The notes under the pieces were generated by a model, which was not told the origin of the DNA, did not search any database, and worked only from the letters and a program-made list of their open reading frames with translations. From the NCBI GenBank assembly GCA_015058405.1, contig SVCL01000033.1, forward strand, positions 1-64,000: 64,000 nt of DNA. Direction: 5' to 3'. This DNA comes from Clostridium sp. (GTDB taxonomy: Bacteria > Bacillota > Clostridia > Clostridiales > Clostridiaceae). The position numbers were made by a program, and so were the translations under genes. Of this stretch, positions 17,331-26,554 are shown piece after piece; within the stretch, counting starts at the first letter, position 1, and each line of letters starts with the position of its first letter.

Positions 17331-20264
17331 TTATCTAACTTTGATAAAATCAAATGATTGAGAGTTAGCTGCTGAATTTGCATTTTTATTATTAGTAACT
17401 TCAATTTTAATAGTATGTTTACCAGCGTTTAAATCATCAATACTGAAAAGTGCTTTTTTATAACCACCTTGTGCTGAAGCAGTATCAATTTGATAAGACA
17501 CACCATCAATAATTACGTTAGCAATACCTCTGTTTTGAGTAGTTGATCCATACCAAGTAAATCCTGTACCATTAATTTTAAATTCAATTGAACTTCCAGC
17601 ATCAGAAGAGAATTTAGAAGAATTTCCATTGTAGTTTGATCCAGTTAAGTTAATCCAATTACCAGTATACTTAAATGCAATATTATCATCTTCGTAAGTT
17701 CCAGCACTAAGAACTTTAGTACTATCTAATATTTCGATAAAATCAATATATTGAATATTAGAATTTGAATTTTCATTCTTATTATCTGTGATCTCAATCT
17801 TAGCAGTATGTTTACCAAGAGTTAATCCATCAAGAGTATATAGTTCTTTTTTATAACCAGGTTCAAAAGAAGTATCTGCATCATATTCTTTACCATCCAC
17901 AGTAACCTTAGCAATACCTCTATTTATATTTGCAGGTCCGAACCAAGAGAATCCAGTACCGTAGAAGTTAAATGTTACTGAAGCTCCAGTGTTCATAGAG
18001 GCCTTAGCTTTAGAAGCACTATCCTTAGGATCATCTACATTTGTCCAGTTACCTGTATATATGAATAGAGGATTATCTTCTTCGTAGATACCTGGTTCAA
18101 GCACAGCAGAAGTAGCATCTAGAATCTTTATGCAGTCAACAACTTGTCCAATAGAATTAGAAGTAGCATTCTTCTTGTTTGTTACTTCAATTTTAACTGT
18201 ATGAACACCAAAAGGCAGAGTATTTATAGAGAATAATTCTTGTTGATATCCTGAAGTTGAACTTGAAGTATCAACATCATAAGTTGGTCCATCTGTATAA
18301 CCATCAATAGTAACCTTAGCAATACCTCTATCTTTAGTAGTAGAACCAATCCAAGAGAATCCAGTACCTTCAAATTTAAATGTTACATAACTACCTTCAA
18401 TTATAGACATTTTTGCAGAAGAATTACTATGTTTTGCATTAGAAGAATTTGCCCAATCACCAACAAAGTCAAATGCACGGTTATCTTCTTCGTAAGTACC
18501 AGCTTTAAGAACTTTTGTAGAATCTAGAATTTCTATAAAATCAATAACTTGAGTATTACTTGAAGAAGCATTATTCTTCTTATCAGTAGTTTGAATTTTT
18601 ACTGTATGAACTTTAGAATCTAAGTTATCTATAGTGTAAAGATTTCTCTTATATCCAGGATTTGTAGTGGAAGTATCAACATCGTAAGATTTTCCATCTA
18701 CAGTGATTTGTGCAATACCTCTATTTAAAGTTTGTGGTCCATACCAAGAGAATCCAGTACCTTCAAATTTAAATTCTACAGCATCTTCAGCATTACTACT
18801 AAATTTACCGTTATCAGAGCTATAATTAGAATTAGATCTTGAAAGCCAGTTTGAAGTGTATCTTAAAGCTGGATCATTTTCTTCATATATACCAGGCTTT
18901 AAAATAGTTTGAGTAGCATCTAAGATTTCAATATTATCAACAACTTGTGTTAAGTATTTAGAATCTTCATTTTTATCACCAGTTAACTCGATTTTTACAC
19001 TATGAGTACCATAACCTAAAGTATCTATTTTATATAGAGCTTTTCTATAAGAAGCGTCATTACAAGCTGTATTTACTGTACTTGTAATAGGAGTAGTCAT
19101 ACCATCAATAGTTACCTTAGCAATACCTCTATCTTTTGAAGTAGAACCATTCCATATAAATCCAGTACCTGAGAATTTAAATTCTAAATAATCACCTTCA
19201 GTGTTTGAAATAAGGGCGTTACCATTACTATATTTTGCGTTAGGAGCTGGTGACCAATTACCAACAAAGTTAAGTGCTTTATTATCTTCTTCGTAAGTTC
19301 CCTTTTCTAAGATTTTATTATTATCTATAATTTCTATAAAATCTAAAGATTGAGCAATAGAAGTAGATGTATCATTTTTATTATCTGCAACAGATATCTT
19401 AACCGAATGTTTACCATAACTTAATTTATCTATAGTACAAAGATTTTGTCTATAAGCAGAAGTAGAAGACGAAGTATCTACATCATAAACTTGTTCATCT
19501 AATGTAACCTCAGCAATACCTCTATTAGGAGTAGTAGCACCATACCAAGAGAATCCAGTACCTTCAAAGTTAAATTCTACATAACTACCAGCGCTTTGGC
19601 AGAACTTTGAAGTACCATTGCTATGTTTACCAACAGAATTATCTATCCAGTTACCTGTATACATTAAAACAGGATCATTATCTTCATATATACCTGGTTT
19701 TAATACAGTTTGAGTATCATCTATAACTTCGATAGAATCAATTACCTGAGAAATAGATTTTGCTGCTTCGTTTTTTGTATCAACTTCAATTTTTACAGTA
19801 TGAACACCGTAATCTAAAGCTTTTAATGTATATAATTTCTTGCTATATGCAACATTACCTAAAGAAGAATCAGATGTATAAGTTTTATCATCTACAGTAA
19901 TCTTAGCTATACCTCTGTTTGGTGTAGTAGAACCAATCCAAGTAAAACCAGTTCCTTTGAATTTGAATTCTACGTAACTTCCTTTGGATTCAGAGAACAT
20001 AGCAGAAGCTCCACTATATTTAGAATCATTTAATTTTGTCCATTCTCCAACAAAATTTAATGCAGCATTATCATTTTCGTAAACACCTTTAGATAGAATA
20101 ACTTCTGAATCATTGTCAGAATCAGATGTGTTACTAGATAGTACCTGTGTAGCTTCCTTATTAGAATTAAAGCTTGTTGATGCTGAAACACTAGTAAGTG
20201 AAGTTTGAGTTAAAAAAATAAGCGAAAAAATTGTGGCATAGAATTTCTTTTTATTTTTTACCAC
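17331..20264 (-). CDS. Secreted repeat protein of seven ~130-aa putative beta-sandwich/carbohydrate-binding-like modules
   Basis: Signal peptide 'MVKNKKKFYATIFSLIFLTQTSLTSVSAS'; seven repeats with 'G.YE.DN.....G.W....FKF.GTGF.W.G....RGIA.V.VDG'. Confidence 0.8.
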   Translation of the reverse strand: MVKNKKKFYATIFSLIFLTQTSLTSVSASTSFNSNKEATQVLSSNTSDSDNDSEVILSKGVYENDNAALNFVGEWTKLNDSKYSGASAMFSESKGSYVEFKFKGTGFTWIGSTTPNRGIAKITVDDKTYTSDSSLGNVAYSKKLYTLKALDYGVHTVKIEVDTKNEAAKSISQVIDSIEVIDDTQTVLKPGIYEDNDPVLMYTGNWIDNSVGKHSNGTSKFCQSAGSYVEFNFEGTGFSWYGATTPNRGIAEVTLDEQVYDVDTSSSTSAYRQNLCTIDKLSYGKHSVKISVADNKNDTSTSIAQSLDFIEIIDNNKILEKGTYEEDNKALNFVGNWSPAPNAKYSNGNALISNTEGDYLEFKFSGTGFIWNGSTSKDRGIAKVTIDGMTTPITSTVNTACNDASYRKALYKIDTLGYGTHSVKIELTGDKNEDSKYLTQVVDNIEILDATQTILKPGIYEENDPALRYTSNWLSRSNSNYSSDNGKFSSNAEDAVEFKFEGTGFSWYGPQTLNRGIAQITVDGKSYDVDTSTTNPGYKRNLYTIDNLDSKVHTVKIQTTDKKNNASSSNTQVIDFIEILDSTKVLKAGTYEEDNRAFDFVGDWANSSNAKHSNSSAKMSIIEGSYVTFKFEGTGFSWIGSTTKDRGIAKVTIDGYTDGPTYDVDTSSSTSGYQQELFSINTLPFGVHTVKIEVTNKKNATSNSIGQVVDCIKILDATSAVLEPGIYEEDNPLFIYTGNWTNVDDPKDSASKAKASMNTGASVTFNFYGTGFSWFGPANINRGIAKVTVDGKEYDADTSFEPGYKKELYTLDGLTLGKHTAKIEITDNKNENSNSNIQYIDFIEILDSTKVLSAGTYEDDNIAFKYTGNWINLTGSNYNGNSSKFSSDAGSSIEFKINGTGFTWYGSTTQNRGIANVIIDGVSYQIDTASAQGGYKKALFSIDDLNAGKHTIKIEVTNNKNANSAANSQSFDFIKVR

Positions 20265-20570
20265 GAGAATCCCCCTCCTTGTTATTATTTGAATTTATAA
20301 TATATTTTACCATAATAGAATATTAATTCAAGTGAAAAATGTAAAAAAACACTAAGTTTTCTACGCTATTTTTATATTAAAAACAATTATATTGTAAAAA
20401 TAAGCGTAATTACATGTAATGCATATGCAAAATTAGTGCAAATTGTTTAAATTAATAAGGATTAATTTAAAAGTATTTCTTAAAAGAAACTTAAGGTGTT
20501 TTTAACAAAAATTTGTATGAAAAATATATATAAATATAAGAGTAAGTGACTATTTATAGAAGTAGGATAT

Positions 20571-20578
20571 GATATAAT
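20571..20578 (+). promoter_or_regulatory. Extended -10 element (TGATATAAT) upstream of the LCP gene
   Basis: TG-A-TATAAT about 35 nt before the start; no good -35. Confidence 0.35.
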
Positions 20579-20613
20579 TAAATTTAGTTTTAGAAGGAAG
20601 GAGAGTATATAAG

Positions 20614-21510
20614 GTGAAAAAGGTATTAATTATAATAGCAAGTATATTAGTTATATTATCTGCCACAGGAGTAGTCGCATATAATAGTATTAATAAGGCA
20701 CAGGTAGTGCAACTAGAAGAGTCTGACGAGGAATTAAAAGTTTCAGAGGAAACTGTTCAAAAGAGTGAGGAAAAGAATATAGAAAATATACTTCTTTTAG
20801 GTATTGATCATGATGAAAATGCATCTGATGCAATAATGATAGTTTCTTTGGATAAAAATAATAATAAAGTAAAATTAACTTCTATAATGAGAGATACATA
20901 TGTATACTTTGGAGAAGGGAAAGCTAATAAGATAAATTATGCTTACAATTATGGTGGAGTACCACTAACAATACAAAAGCTAAATGAAATATTTAATTTA
21001 GACATAAAGAAATATGCAAAAGTTGATTTTGATGGATTTATGAAAATTGTAGATTCTTTTGGAGGTTATAAGGTAAATGTATCTGAAGCTCAAAGACAAG
21101 AAATTAATTACAAATTAGGGTATGAATCGCTTAAATCTTCAGGAGATGTTTTATTGACTGGAGAACAAACATCAGCATATGCTAGAATAAGACGTCTGGA
21201 TGGAGATTTTAATAGAACAGAAAGACAAAGAGATATTATGTTTGATATATTTAAAAAAGCAAAAGATATACCAGTAACAAGTTATCCATCTGTAATATCA
21301 GAAGTGAGTTCATATGTAGAAACAAATATTTCAGCATTAGATTCATTAGATTTAGCTAAACATATTTTAGGTGTGGACATAGGATCTACAGAACAATTTA
21401 GAATCCCTATAGATGGGACAACCAGTGATAATAGTAAGGGTGTATATCATTTAGATTGGGATAAAGAACCTAATATAAAGGCATTACATAAATTTATATA
21501 TGGAGAATAA
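20614..21510 (+). CDS. LytR-CpsA-Psr (LCP) family glycopolymer ligase
   Basis: 'NILLLGIDHDENASDAIMIVSLDKNNNKVKLTSIMRDTYV', 'YARIRRLDGDFNRTERQRDIM'. Confidence 0.93.
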   Translation: MKKVLIIIASILVILSATGVVAYNSINKAQVVQLEESDEELKVSEETVQKSEEKNIENILLLGIDHDENASDAIMIVSLDKNNNKVKLTSIMRDTYVYFGEGKANKINYAYNYGGVPLTIQKLNEIFNLDIKKYAKVDFDGFMKIVDSFGGYKVNVSEAQRQEINYKLGYESLKSSGDVLLTGEQTSAYARIRRLDGDFNRTERQRDIMFDIFKKAKDIPVTSYPSVISEVSSYVETNISALDSLDLAKHILGVDIGSTEQFRIPIDGTTSDNSKGVYHLDWDKEPNIKALHKFIYGE

Positions 21511-21580
21511 GTAATTAAGAGTTCTGTTAGGAAGATTAAATTACTAAATATAAAAATAAATTTTATTTTATTTATTAAGA

Positions 21581-21631
21581 AACTTATGAAATAATAATTT
21601 TATATAGATTATTATTATCATAAGTTTTTTG
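21581..21631 (+). terminator. Terminator of the LCP gene
   Basis: AAACTTATGA.ATAATAAT / ATTATTAT..TCATAAGTTT followed by TTT. Confidence 0.6.
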
Positions 21632-21633
21632 AT

Positions 21634-21679
21634 TATTCATATATGTATAAAAATATATATTTTTATACATATATGAATA
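21634..21679. repeat. Perfect 46-bp AT-rich palindrome
   Basis: TATTCATATATGTATAAAAATAT|ATATTTTTATACATATATGAATA: the second half is the exact reverse complement of the first. Confidence 0.9.
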
Positions 21680-21730
21680 CTAATTTCTAACTACATAAGA
21701 TAATTATTTTTAGGTATTAGGAGGGGGCAT

Positions 21731-22261
21731 ATGAAGAAGGTTATAAGTGTACTATTATGTATAATGTGGATGATTTTTATATTTTTTAATTCTGCGCAGA
21801 CAGGAGAGAGTTCTAATAATTGGAGTTATAAAATAGTTGATAAAATAATTAGTATTGAACAAATTTTTAAGGATAATACTAAAACAAATTCTGAAAGTAG
21901 TTTTAATAATAATGAAAATGGAAAAAATAATATTATAGTTAAAGCATCTAAGAATACAAAAAACAATAAGCGTATAATGATAAATAAGGTTTTAAGAAAA
22001 ATAGCTCATGCAGTAGAGTACTTTATTTTAGCTATTTTATTTGCTAATATGTTTTTTTGTTTTGGCTTAAAGGGGAAAAAAGCTGTTATATATATTTTAT
22101 TTGGAGTATTATTTTATGCTGTATTAGATGAGTTACATCAATTATATATTCCTAAAAGAGAATCAAGTGTGGTAGATGTGCTTATTGATTTTGCTGGAGG
22201 TTTATTAGGGTTGATAGTCTATTACTTAGGATATTATTCTTTCATTAAAAAAAGAAAATAA
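21731..22261 (+). CDS. VanZ family membrane protein
   Basis: 'WMIFIFFNSAQTGESSN', 'LRKIAHAVEYFILAILF', 'DELHQLYIPKRESSVVDVLIDFAGGLLG'. Confidence 0.85.
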   Translation: MKKVISVLLCIMWMIFIFFNSAQTGESSNNWSYKIVDKIISIEQIFKDNTKTNSESSFNNNENGKNNIIVKASKNTKNNKRIMINKVLRKIAHAVEYFILAILFANMFFCFGLKGKKAVIYILFGVLFYAVLDELHQLYIPKRESSVVDVLIDFAGGLLGLIVYYLGYYSFIKKRK

Positions 22262-22451
22262 TATGTGTAGAGTTCGTTTAAGATGGAAGACTAATAGCAT
22301 GAATGGTTAGATTTAATAAATAATTAAGAAATTTGACAATAAATAATAATAATAATAGTATTAAAAAGAATGATAAATTGATATAATTGTATGTATGTGA
22401 ATTATGTACAGGTAATTACATCAATTAATATAATGTTAGGAGAGCAAAAAG

Positions 22452-23024
22452 ATGGGAAACTTTAATTTTATTGAAACAAAGATTAAAGACTTATACATTA
22501 TAGAACCAAAGGTATTCGGAGATAATAGAGGATACTTCATGGAAACCTATAATAAAGAACAATTTGATGAAGCTGGTTTAACTATGACATTTGTTCAAGA
22601 CAATGAGTCAAAGTCAAGCAAGGGAGTTTTAAGAGGTCTTCACTTCCAAACAAAGCATACACAAGGTAAGTTGGTAAGAGTTACTAAGGGTCAAGTGTAT
22701 GATGTAGCAGTAGATTTAAGAAAGGGTTCTCCAACCTACGGACAATGGGAAGGTGTCATGCTTTCAGATGAAAATAAGAGACAATTCTATGTTCCAGAAG
22801 GATTTGCACATGGATTCTTAGTTTTATCAGATGAAGCTATATTTAATTATAAATGTACAGATTTTTATGCACCTGAATATGATGGAGGAGTTATTTGGAA
22901 TGATCCAGATATAGGAGTAGAATGGCCATTAGATGGTATTGAAGAAATATTATTATCTGAAAAGGATAAAGTACAAAAGAAATTCAAGGAATTAGATGTT
23001 CCTTTTGAATATAAAGGAGAGTAA
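22452..23024 (+). CDS. rfbC: dTDP-4-dehydrorhamnose 3,5-epimerase
   Basis: 'EPKVFGDNRGYFMETYN', 'VLRGLHFQ', 'YVPEGFAHGFLVLSD'. Confidence 0.95.
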   Translation: MGNFNFIETKIKDLYIIEPKVFGDNRGYFMETYNKEQFDEAGLTMTFVQDNESKSSKGVLRGLHFQTKHTQGKLVRVTKGQVYDVAVDLRKGSPTYGQWEGVMLSDENKRQFYVPEGFAHGFLVLSDEAIFNYKCTDFYAPEYDGGVIWNDPDIGVEWPLDGIEEILLSEKDKVQKKFKELDVPFEYKGE

Positions 23025-23030
23025 AAATTT

Positions 23031-24083
23031 ATGAAAACTTATTTAGTTACAGGTGGAGCTGGATTCATAGGCTCAAATTTCGTATTATACATGTTAAAGA
23101 AGTATGATGATGTTAAGATAGTAAACTTAGATGCACTAACTTATGCAGGAAACTTAGAAAACTTAAAGGATGTTGAAAACAATCCTAATCACGTATTCGT
23201 ACAAGGAGATATTTGTGATCATGATTTAGTTACTAAGTTATTTAAAGAACATAACTTTGATTACGTTGTAAACTTTGCAGCAGAATCACATGTTGATAGA
23301 AGTATAAGAGAACCAGAAGTATTTGCTAAGACAAATGTTATGGGAACTGTTAATCTTTTAAATTGTGCAAAAGATGCATGGTATACAGAAGAAAATGGTT
23401 GGTTAGAAGGAGTTAAATACCTTCAAGTATCTACAGATGAAGTTTATGGTTCATTAGGTGAAACTGGATACTTTATGGAAACTACTCCATTAGATCCTCA
23501 TAGTCCATATTCAGCAAGTAAGGCGTCATCTGACTTTATGGTTAAAGCATATGGTGATACTTTCAAAATGCCAATAAACATAACAAGATGTTCAAATAAC
23601 TATGGACCTTACCAATTCCCTGAAAAGTTAATCCCATTATTAATAAACAACTGTTTAAATCATAAGGATTTACCTGTTTATGGAGATGGATTAAACGTAA
23701 GAGACTGGTTATTTGTTGAAGATCACTGTAAAGCAATCGACATGGTTGTAAGACAAGGAGTTCTTGGAGAAGTTTACAATGTTGGTGGACACAATGAAAG
23801 AACAAATATTCAAATAGTTAAAAAAGTAATTTCTTACATCAATGAAAATGTAGATAAGGAAGTAACTGAAAACTTAATTAAGTATGTTGAAGATAGAAAA
23901 GGACATGATAGAAGATACGGTATAGCACCAGATAAGATAAAGGCAGATTTAGGATGGTATCCTGAAACTACTTTTGAAGTTGGTATAGAAAAAACTATCA
24001 AATGGTACTTAGATAATAAAGAATGGATGGAAAATGTAACATCAGGTGATTATCAAAAGTATTATGCAAAGATGTATAAGTAA
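23031..24083 (+). CDS. rfbB: dTDP-glucose 4,6-dehydratase
   Basis: 'VTGGAGFIGSNFVLYML', 'FAAESHVDRSI', 'SPYSASKASSDFMVKAY'. Confidence 0.95.
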   Translation: MKTYLVTGGAGFIGSNFVLYMLKKYDDVKIVNLDALTYAGNLENLKDVENNPNHVFVQGDICDHDLVTKLFKEHNFDYVVNFAAESHVDRSIREPEVFAKTNVMGTVNLLNCAKDAWYTEENGWLEGVKYLQVSTDEVYGSLGETGYFMETTPLDPHSPYSASKASSDFMVKAYGDTFKMPINITRCSNNYGPYQFPEKLIPLLINNCLNHKDLPVYGDGLNVRDWLFVEDHCKAIDMVVRQGVLGEVYNVGGHNERTNIQIVKKVISYINENVDKEVTENLIKYVEDRKGHDRRYGIAPDKIKADLGWYPETTFEVGIEKTIKWYLDNKEWMENVTSGDYQKYYAKMYK

Positions 24084-24110
24084 GATAATAATAGAGTAAT
24101 TAGTAGTAGA

Positions 24111-24157
24111 ATGTTATGACTGTGTAGTATTTATACAACACAGCCATAACATTTTAT
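24111..24157 (+). terminator. Terminator after rfbB
   Basis: ATGTTATG-CTGTGT / ACACAG-CATAACAT followed by TTT. Confidence 0.65.
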
Positions 24158-24180
24158 AAAGATATAGGAGATTTTTATAT

Positions 24181-25137
24181 ATGGGTGTTTCAGTAGTAAT
24201 TCCAAATTATAATGGAGAAAAATACTTAAAAGCTTGTATGGAAAGCTTGATGGAACAGTCTTTAAAAGCAGATGAAATAATAATAGTTGATAATGCTTCA
24301 AAGGATAAAAGTATTCAATATATAAAAGAAAATTTTAAGGATAAAGTAACCTTAATATGTATGGACAAAAATTATGGCTTTAGCAAAGCGGTAAATGAAG
24401 GTATTAAGAGAAGTAAAAGCAAATTTGTAGCTTTATTAAATAATGATACAGAACTTCATAAAGATTGGTTATTAGAGTTATATAATTGTATAAGTAAAGA
24501 TGAAAATATATTTTCTTGTTGTAGTAAAATGCTTAGATATATAGATAGAGATATAATTGACGATGTAGGGGATGAGTATACTATATTTGGATGGGGAGCT
24601 AAAATAGGTGATGGTAAGCTAAGCGAAGAATATGAAGTATCAAGGGAAGTTTTTTCGTCTTGTGCAGGAGCAGCTATTTATAGAAAAAGTATATTAGATG
24701 AAATTGGGCTTTTTGATGAAAACTTTTTTGCTTATCTAGAAGATATGGATATATCTTATAGGGCACGTATATTTGGATATAAAAATTATTATGCAGCAAA
24801 AGCTAAAGTATATCATATAGGTAGTGCAACAAGTGGAAGTAGATACAATGAATTTAAGGTCAGACTAGCAGCTAGGAATAATATATATCTAATATATAAA
24901 AATATGCCTAATATTCAGATATTGGTTAACTCTTTATTTGTATTTGTTGGGATACTTATAAAATGGGTGTATTTTATATTAAAGGGACTTGGTAAACCTT
25001 ATATAAGTGGAGTACTAGAAGGGTTAAAAACAAAAAAGAAAATTCATAGGGTAACAGTAAAAGGTAACCTATATAATTATATAAAAATAGAAAAGATGTT
25101 ATTACGAAATACATTTAACCTTTTAAAGAGAGGGTAG
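24181..25137 (+). CDS. GT2 family glycosyltransferase
   Basis: 'VSVVIPNYNGEKYLKACMESLMEQ', 'LLNNDTELHKDWL', 'LFDENFFAYLEDMDISYRARIFGY'. Confidence 0.88.
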   Translation: MGVSVVIPNYNGEKYLKACMESLMEQSLKADEIIIVDNASKDKSIQYIKENFKDKVTLICMDKNYGFSKAVNEGIKRSKSKFVALLNNDTELHKDWLLELYNCISKDENIFSCCSKMLRYIDRDIIDDVGDEYTIFGWGAKIGDGKLSEEYEVSREVFSSCAGAAIYRKSILDEIGLFDENFFAYLEDMDISYRARIFGYKNYYAAKAKVYHIGSATSGSRYNEFKVRLAARNNIYLIYKNMPNIQILVNSLFVFVGILIKWVYFILKGLGKPYISGVLEGLKTKKKIHRVTVKGNLYNYIKIEKMLLRNTFNLLKRG

Positions 25138-25140
25138 AAT

Positions 25141-26538
25141 ATGATAAAACAGAATCAAAAATTAATTAATAAAGGACTTGTAATAGTTGATGCACTAATT
25201 ATTGTTTTAGCATTTTTATTTACATGGTATGTAAGAATACATAGTGGCATCATGGAGATTGAAGGTGGTTTATTAAGTTTTAAAGAATATCTTATTCCAG
25301 TATTAATAATGATTCCAATATATTTAATAATTTATAACTTTAAAAGGCTGTATAATACTGAAAGAATGGTATTCTTAAGTAAAGAAATTTTAAATATTAT
25401 AGTTGCTAATTTATGGGGAATAATAATATTTACAGGATTATTATTTTTAAATAAAAAAATAGATTATTCTAGATCATTTCTTATTATATTCTTATTAGTA
25501 TTAATTACTTTTACTTCTTTAGAAAGAATAATTATAAGGATAGCTATGAGAAGAGCTAGAAAAAAAGGATTAAATGCTAAATATACAGTATTTGTTGGAT
25601 TTAGTGATGGAACTAAAAAGTTTAATAAACTTATAAATGATAATAAACATTGGGGATATAAAGTTTTAGGTATTTTTGAAGATGAAGATGTAAAGTGTGA
25701 TAACTTAGAGTATTTGGGAAAAATATCAGAATTAGATAATTATTTGAGTGAAAATAGAGATGTAGATGAAATAATTATTACCCTGGAAATGAAAGATTAT
25801 GATAAGTTAAAAGGTATAATATCTATTTGTGAAAAATTAGGGGTAAGAGCTCAAATAATTCCAAATTATTACAAGTATTTACCTGCCAAACCTTATGTAG
25901 AGGAAATTGGTGGAATACCTTTGATAAATATGAGATATATTCCTTTGGATAATATACTTAATAAAGCAATAAAAAGAGCTATAGATATTATAGGATCTTT
26001 AATTGCTATAATTCTAACATCTCCAGTAATGCTTATAGTAGCAATACTTGTAAAAACTACATCAAAAGGGCCTCTTATATTTAAACAAGAAAGAATAGGA
26101 CTTAATAGAAAGCCTTTTGTCATGTATAAGTTTAGAAGTATGAGAGAACAAGATCCCGAAAAGGAAAAGTTAGACTGGACAGTTAAGAATGATCCAAGAA
26201 AAACAATAGTAGGAACATTTATAAGAAAAACTAGTATAGATGAATTACCACAATTCTTTAATGTCCTTAAAGGAGATATGAGTTTAATAGGACCAAGACC
26301 AGAAAGACCTTTTTATGTAGAAAAGTTTAAAGATGAAATACCAAAGTATATGGTGAAGCATCAAGTAAGACCTGGAATAACTGGTTGGGCTCAAGTAAAT
26401 GGATGGAGAGGTGATACATCTATTGAAAAGAGAATAGAATGTGATATTTACTATATTGAAAACTGGAGTTTAGCATTAGATATTAAAATTGTATTTATGA
26501 CAATTTATAAAGGCTTTATAAATACTAATGCTTATTAA
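25141..26538 (+). CDS. Polyprenyl-phosphate hexose-1-phosphate transferase (full-length WcaJ/WbaP-like)
   Basis: N-terminal TMs, CoA-binding-like domain, C-terminal 'KRAIDIIGSLIAI...MYKFRSMREQ...SIDELPQFFNVLKGDMSLIGPRPERPFYV'. Confidence 0.9.
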   Translation: MIKQNQKLINKGLVIVDALIIVLAFLFTWYVRIHSGIMEIEGGLLSFKEYLIPVLIMIPIYLIIYNFKRLYNTERMVFLSKEILNIIVANLWGIIIFTGLLFLNKKIDYSRSFLIIFLLVLITFTSLERIIIRIAMRRARKKGLNAKYTVFVGFSDGTKKFNKLINDNKHWGYKVLGIFEDEDVKCDNLEYLGKISELDNYLSENRDVDEIIITLEMKDYDKLKGIISICEKLGVRAQIIPNYYKYLPAKPYVEEIGGIPLINMRYIPLDNILNKAIKRAIDIIGSLIAIILTSPVMLIVAILVKTTSKGPLIFKQERIGLNRKPFVMYKFRSMREQDPEKEKLDWTVKNDPRKTIVGTFIRKTSIDELPQFFNVLKGDMSLIGPRPERPFYVEKFKDEIPKYMVKHQVRPGITGWAQVNGWRGDTSIEKRIECDIYYIENWSLALDIKIVFMTIYKGFINTNAY

Positions 26539-26554
26539 GAAGAAGGAGAAAAGC

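Noticed and set aside
17331-20264. 977-aa repeat protein as the radical SAM substrate
   Set aside because: It is a signal-peptide secreted multidomain protein with its own terminator; the 58-aa leader-bearing ORF is a far better substrate candidate.
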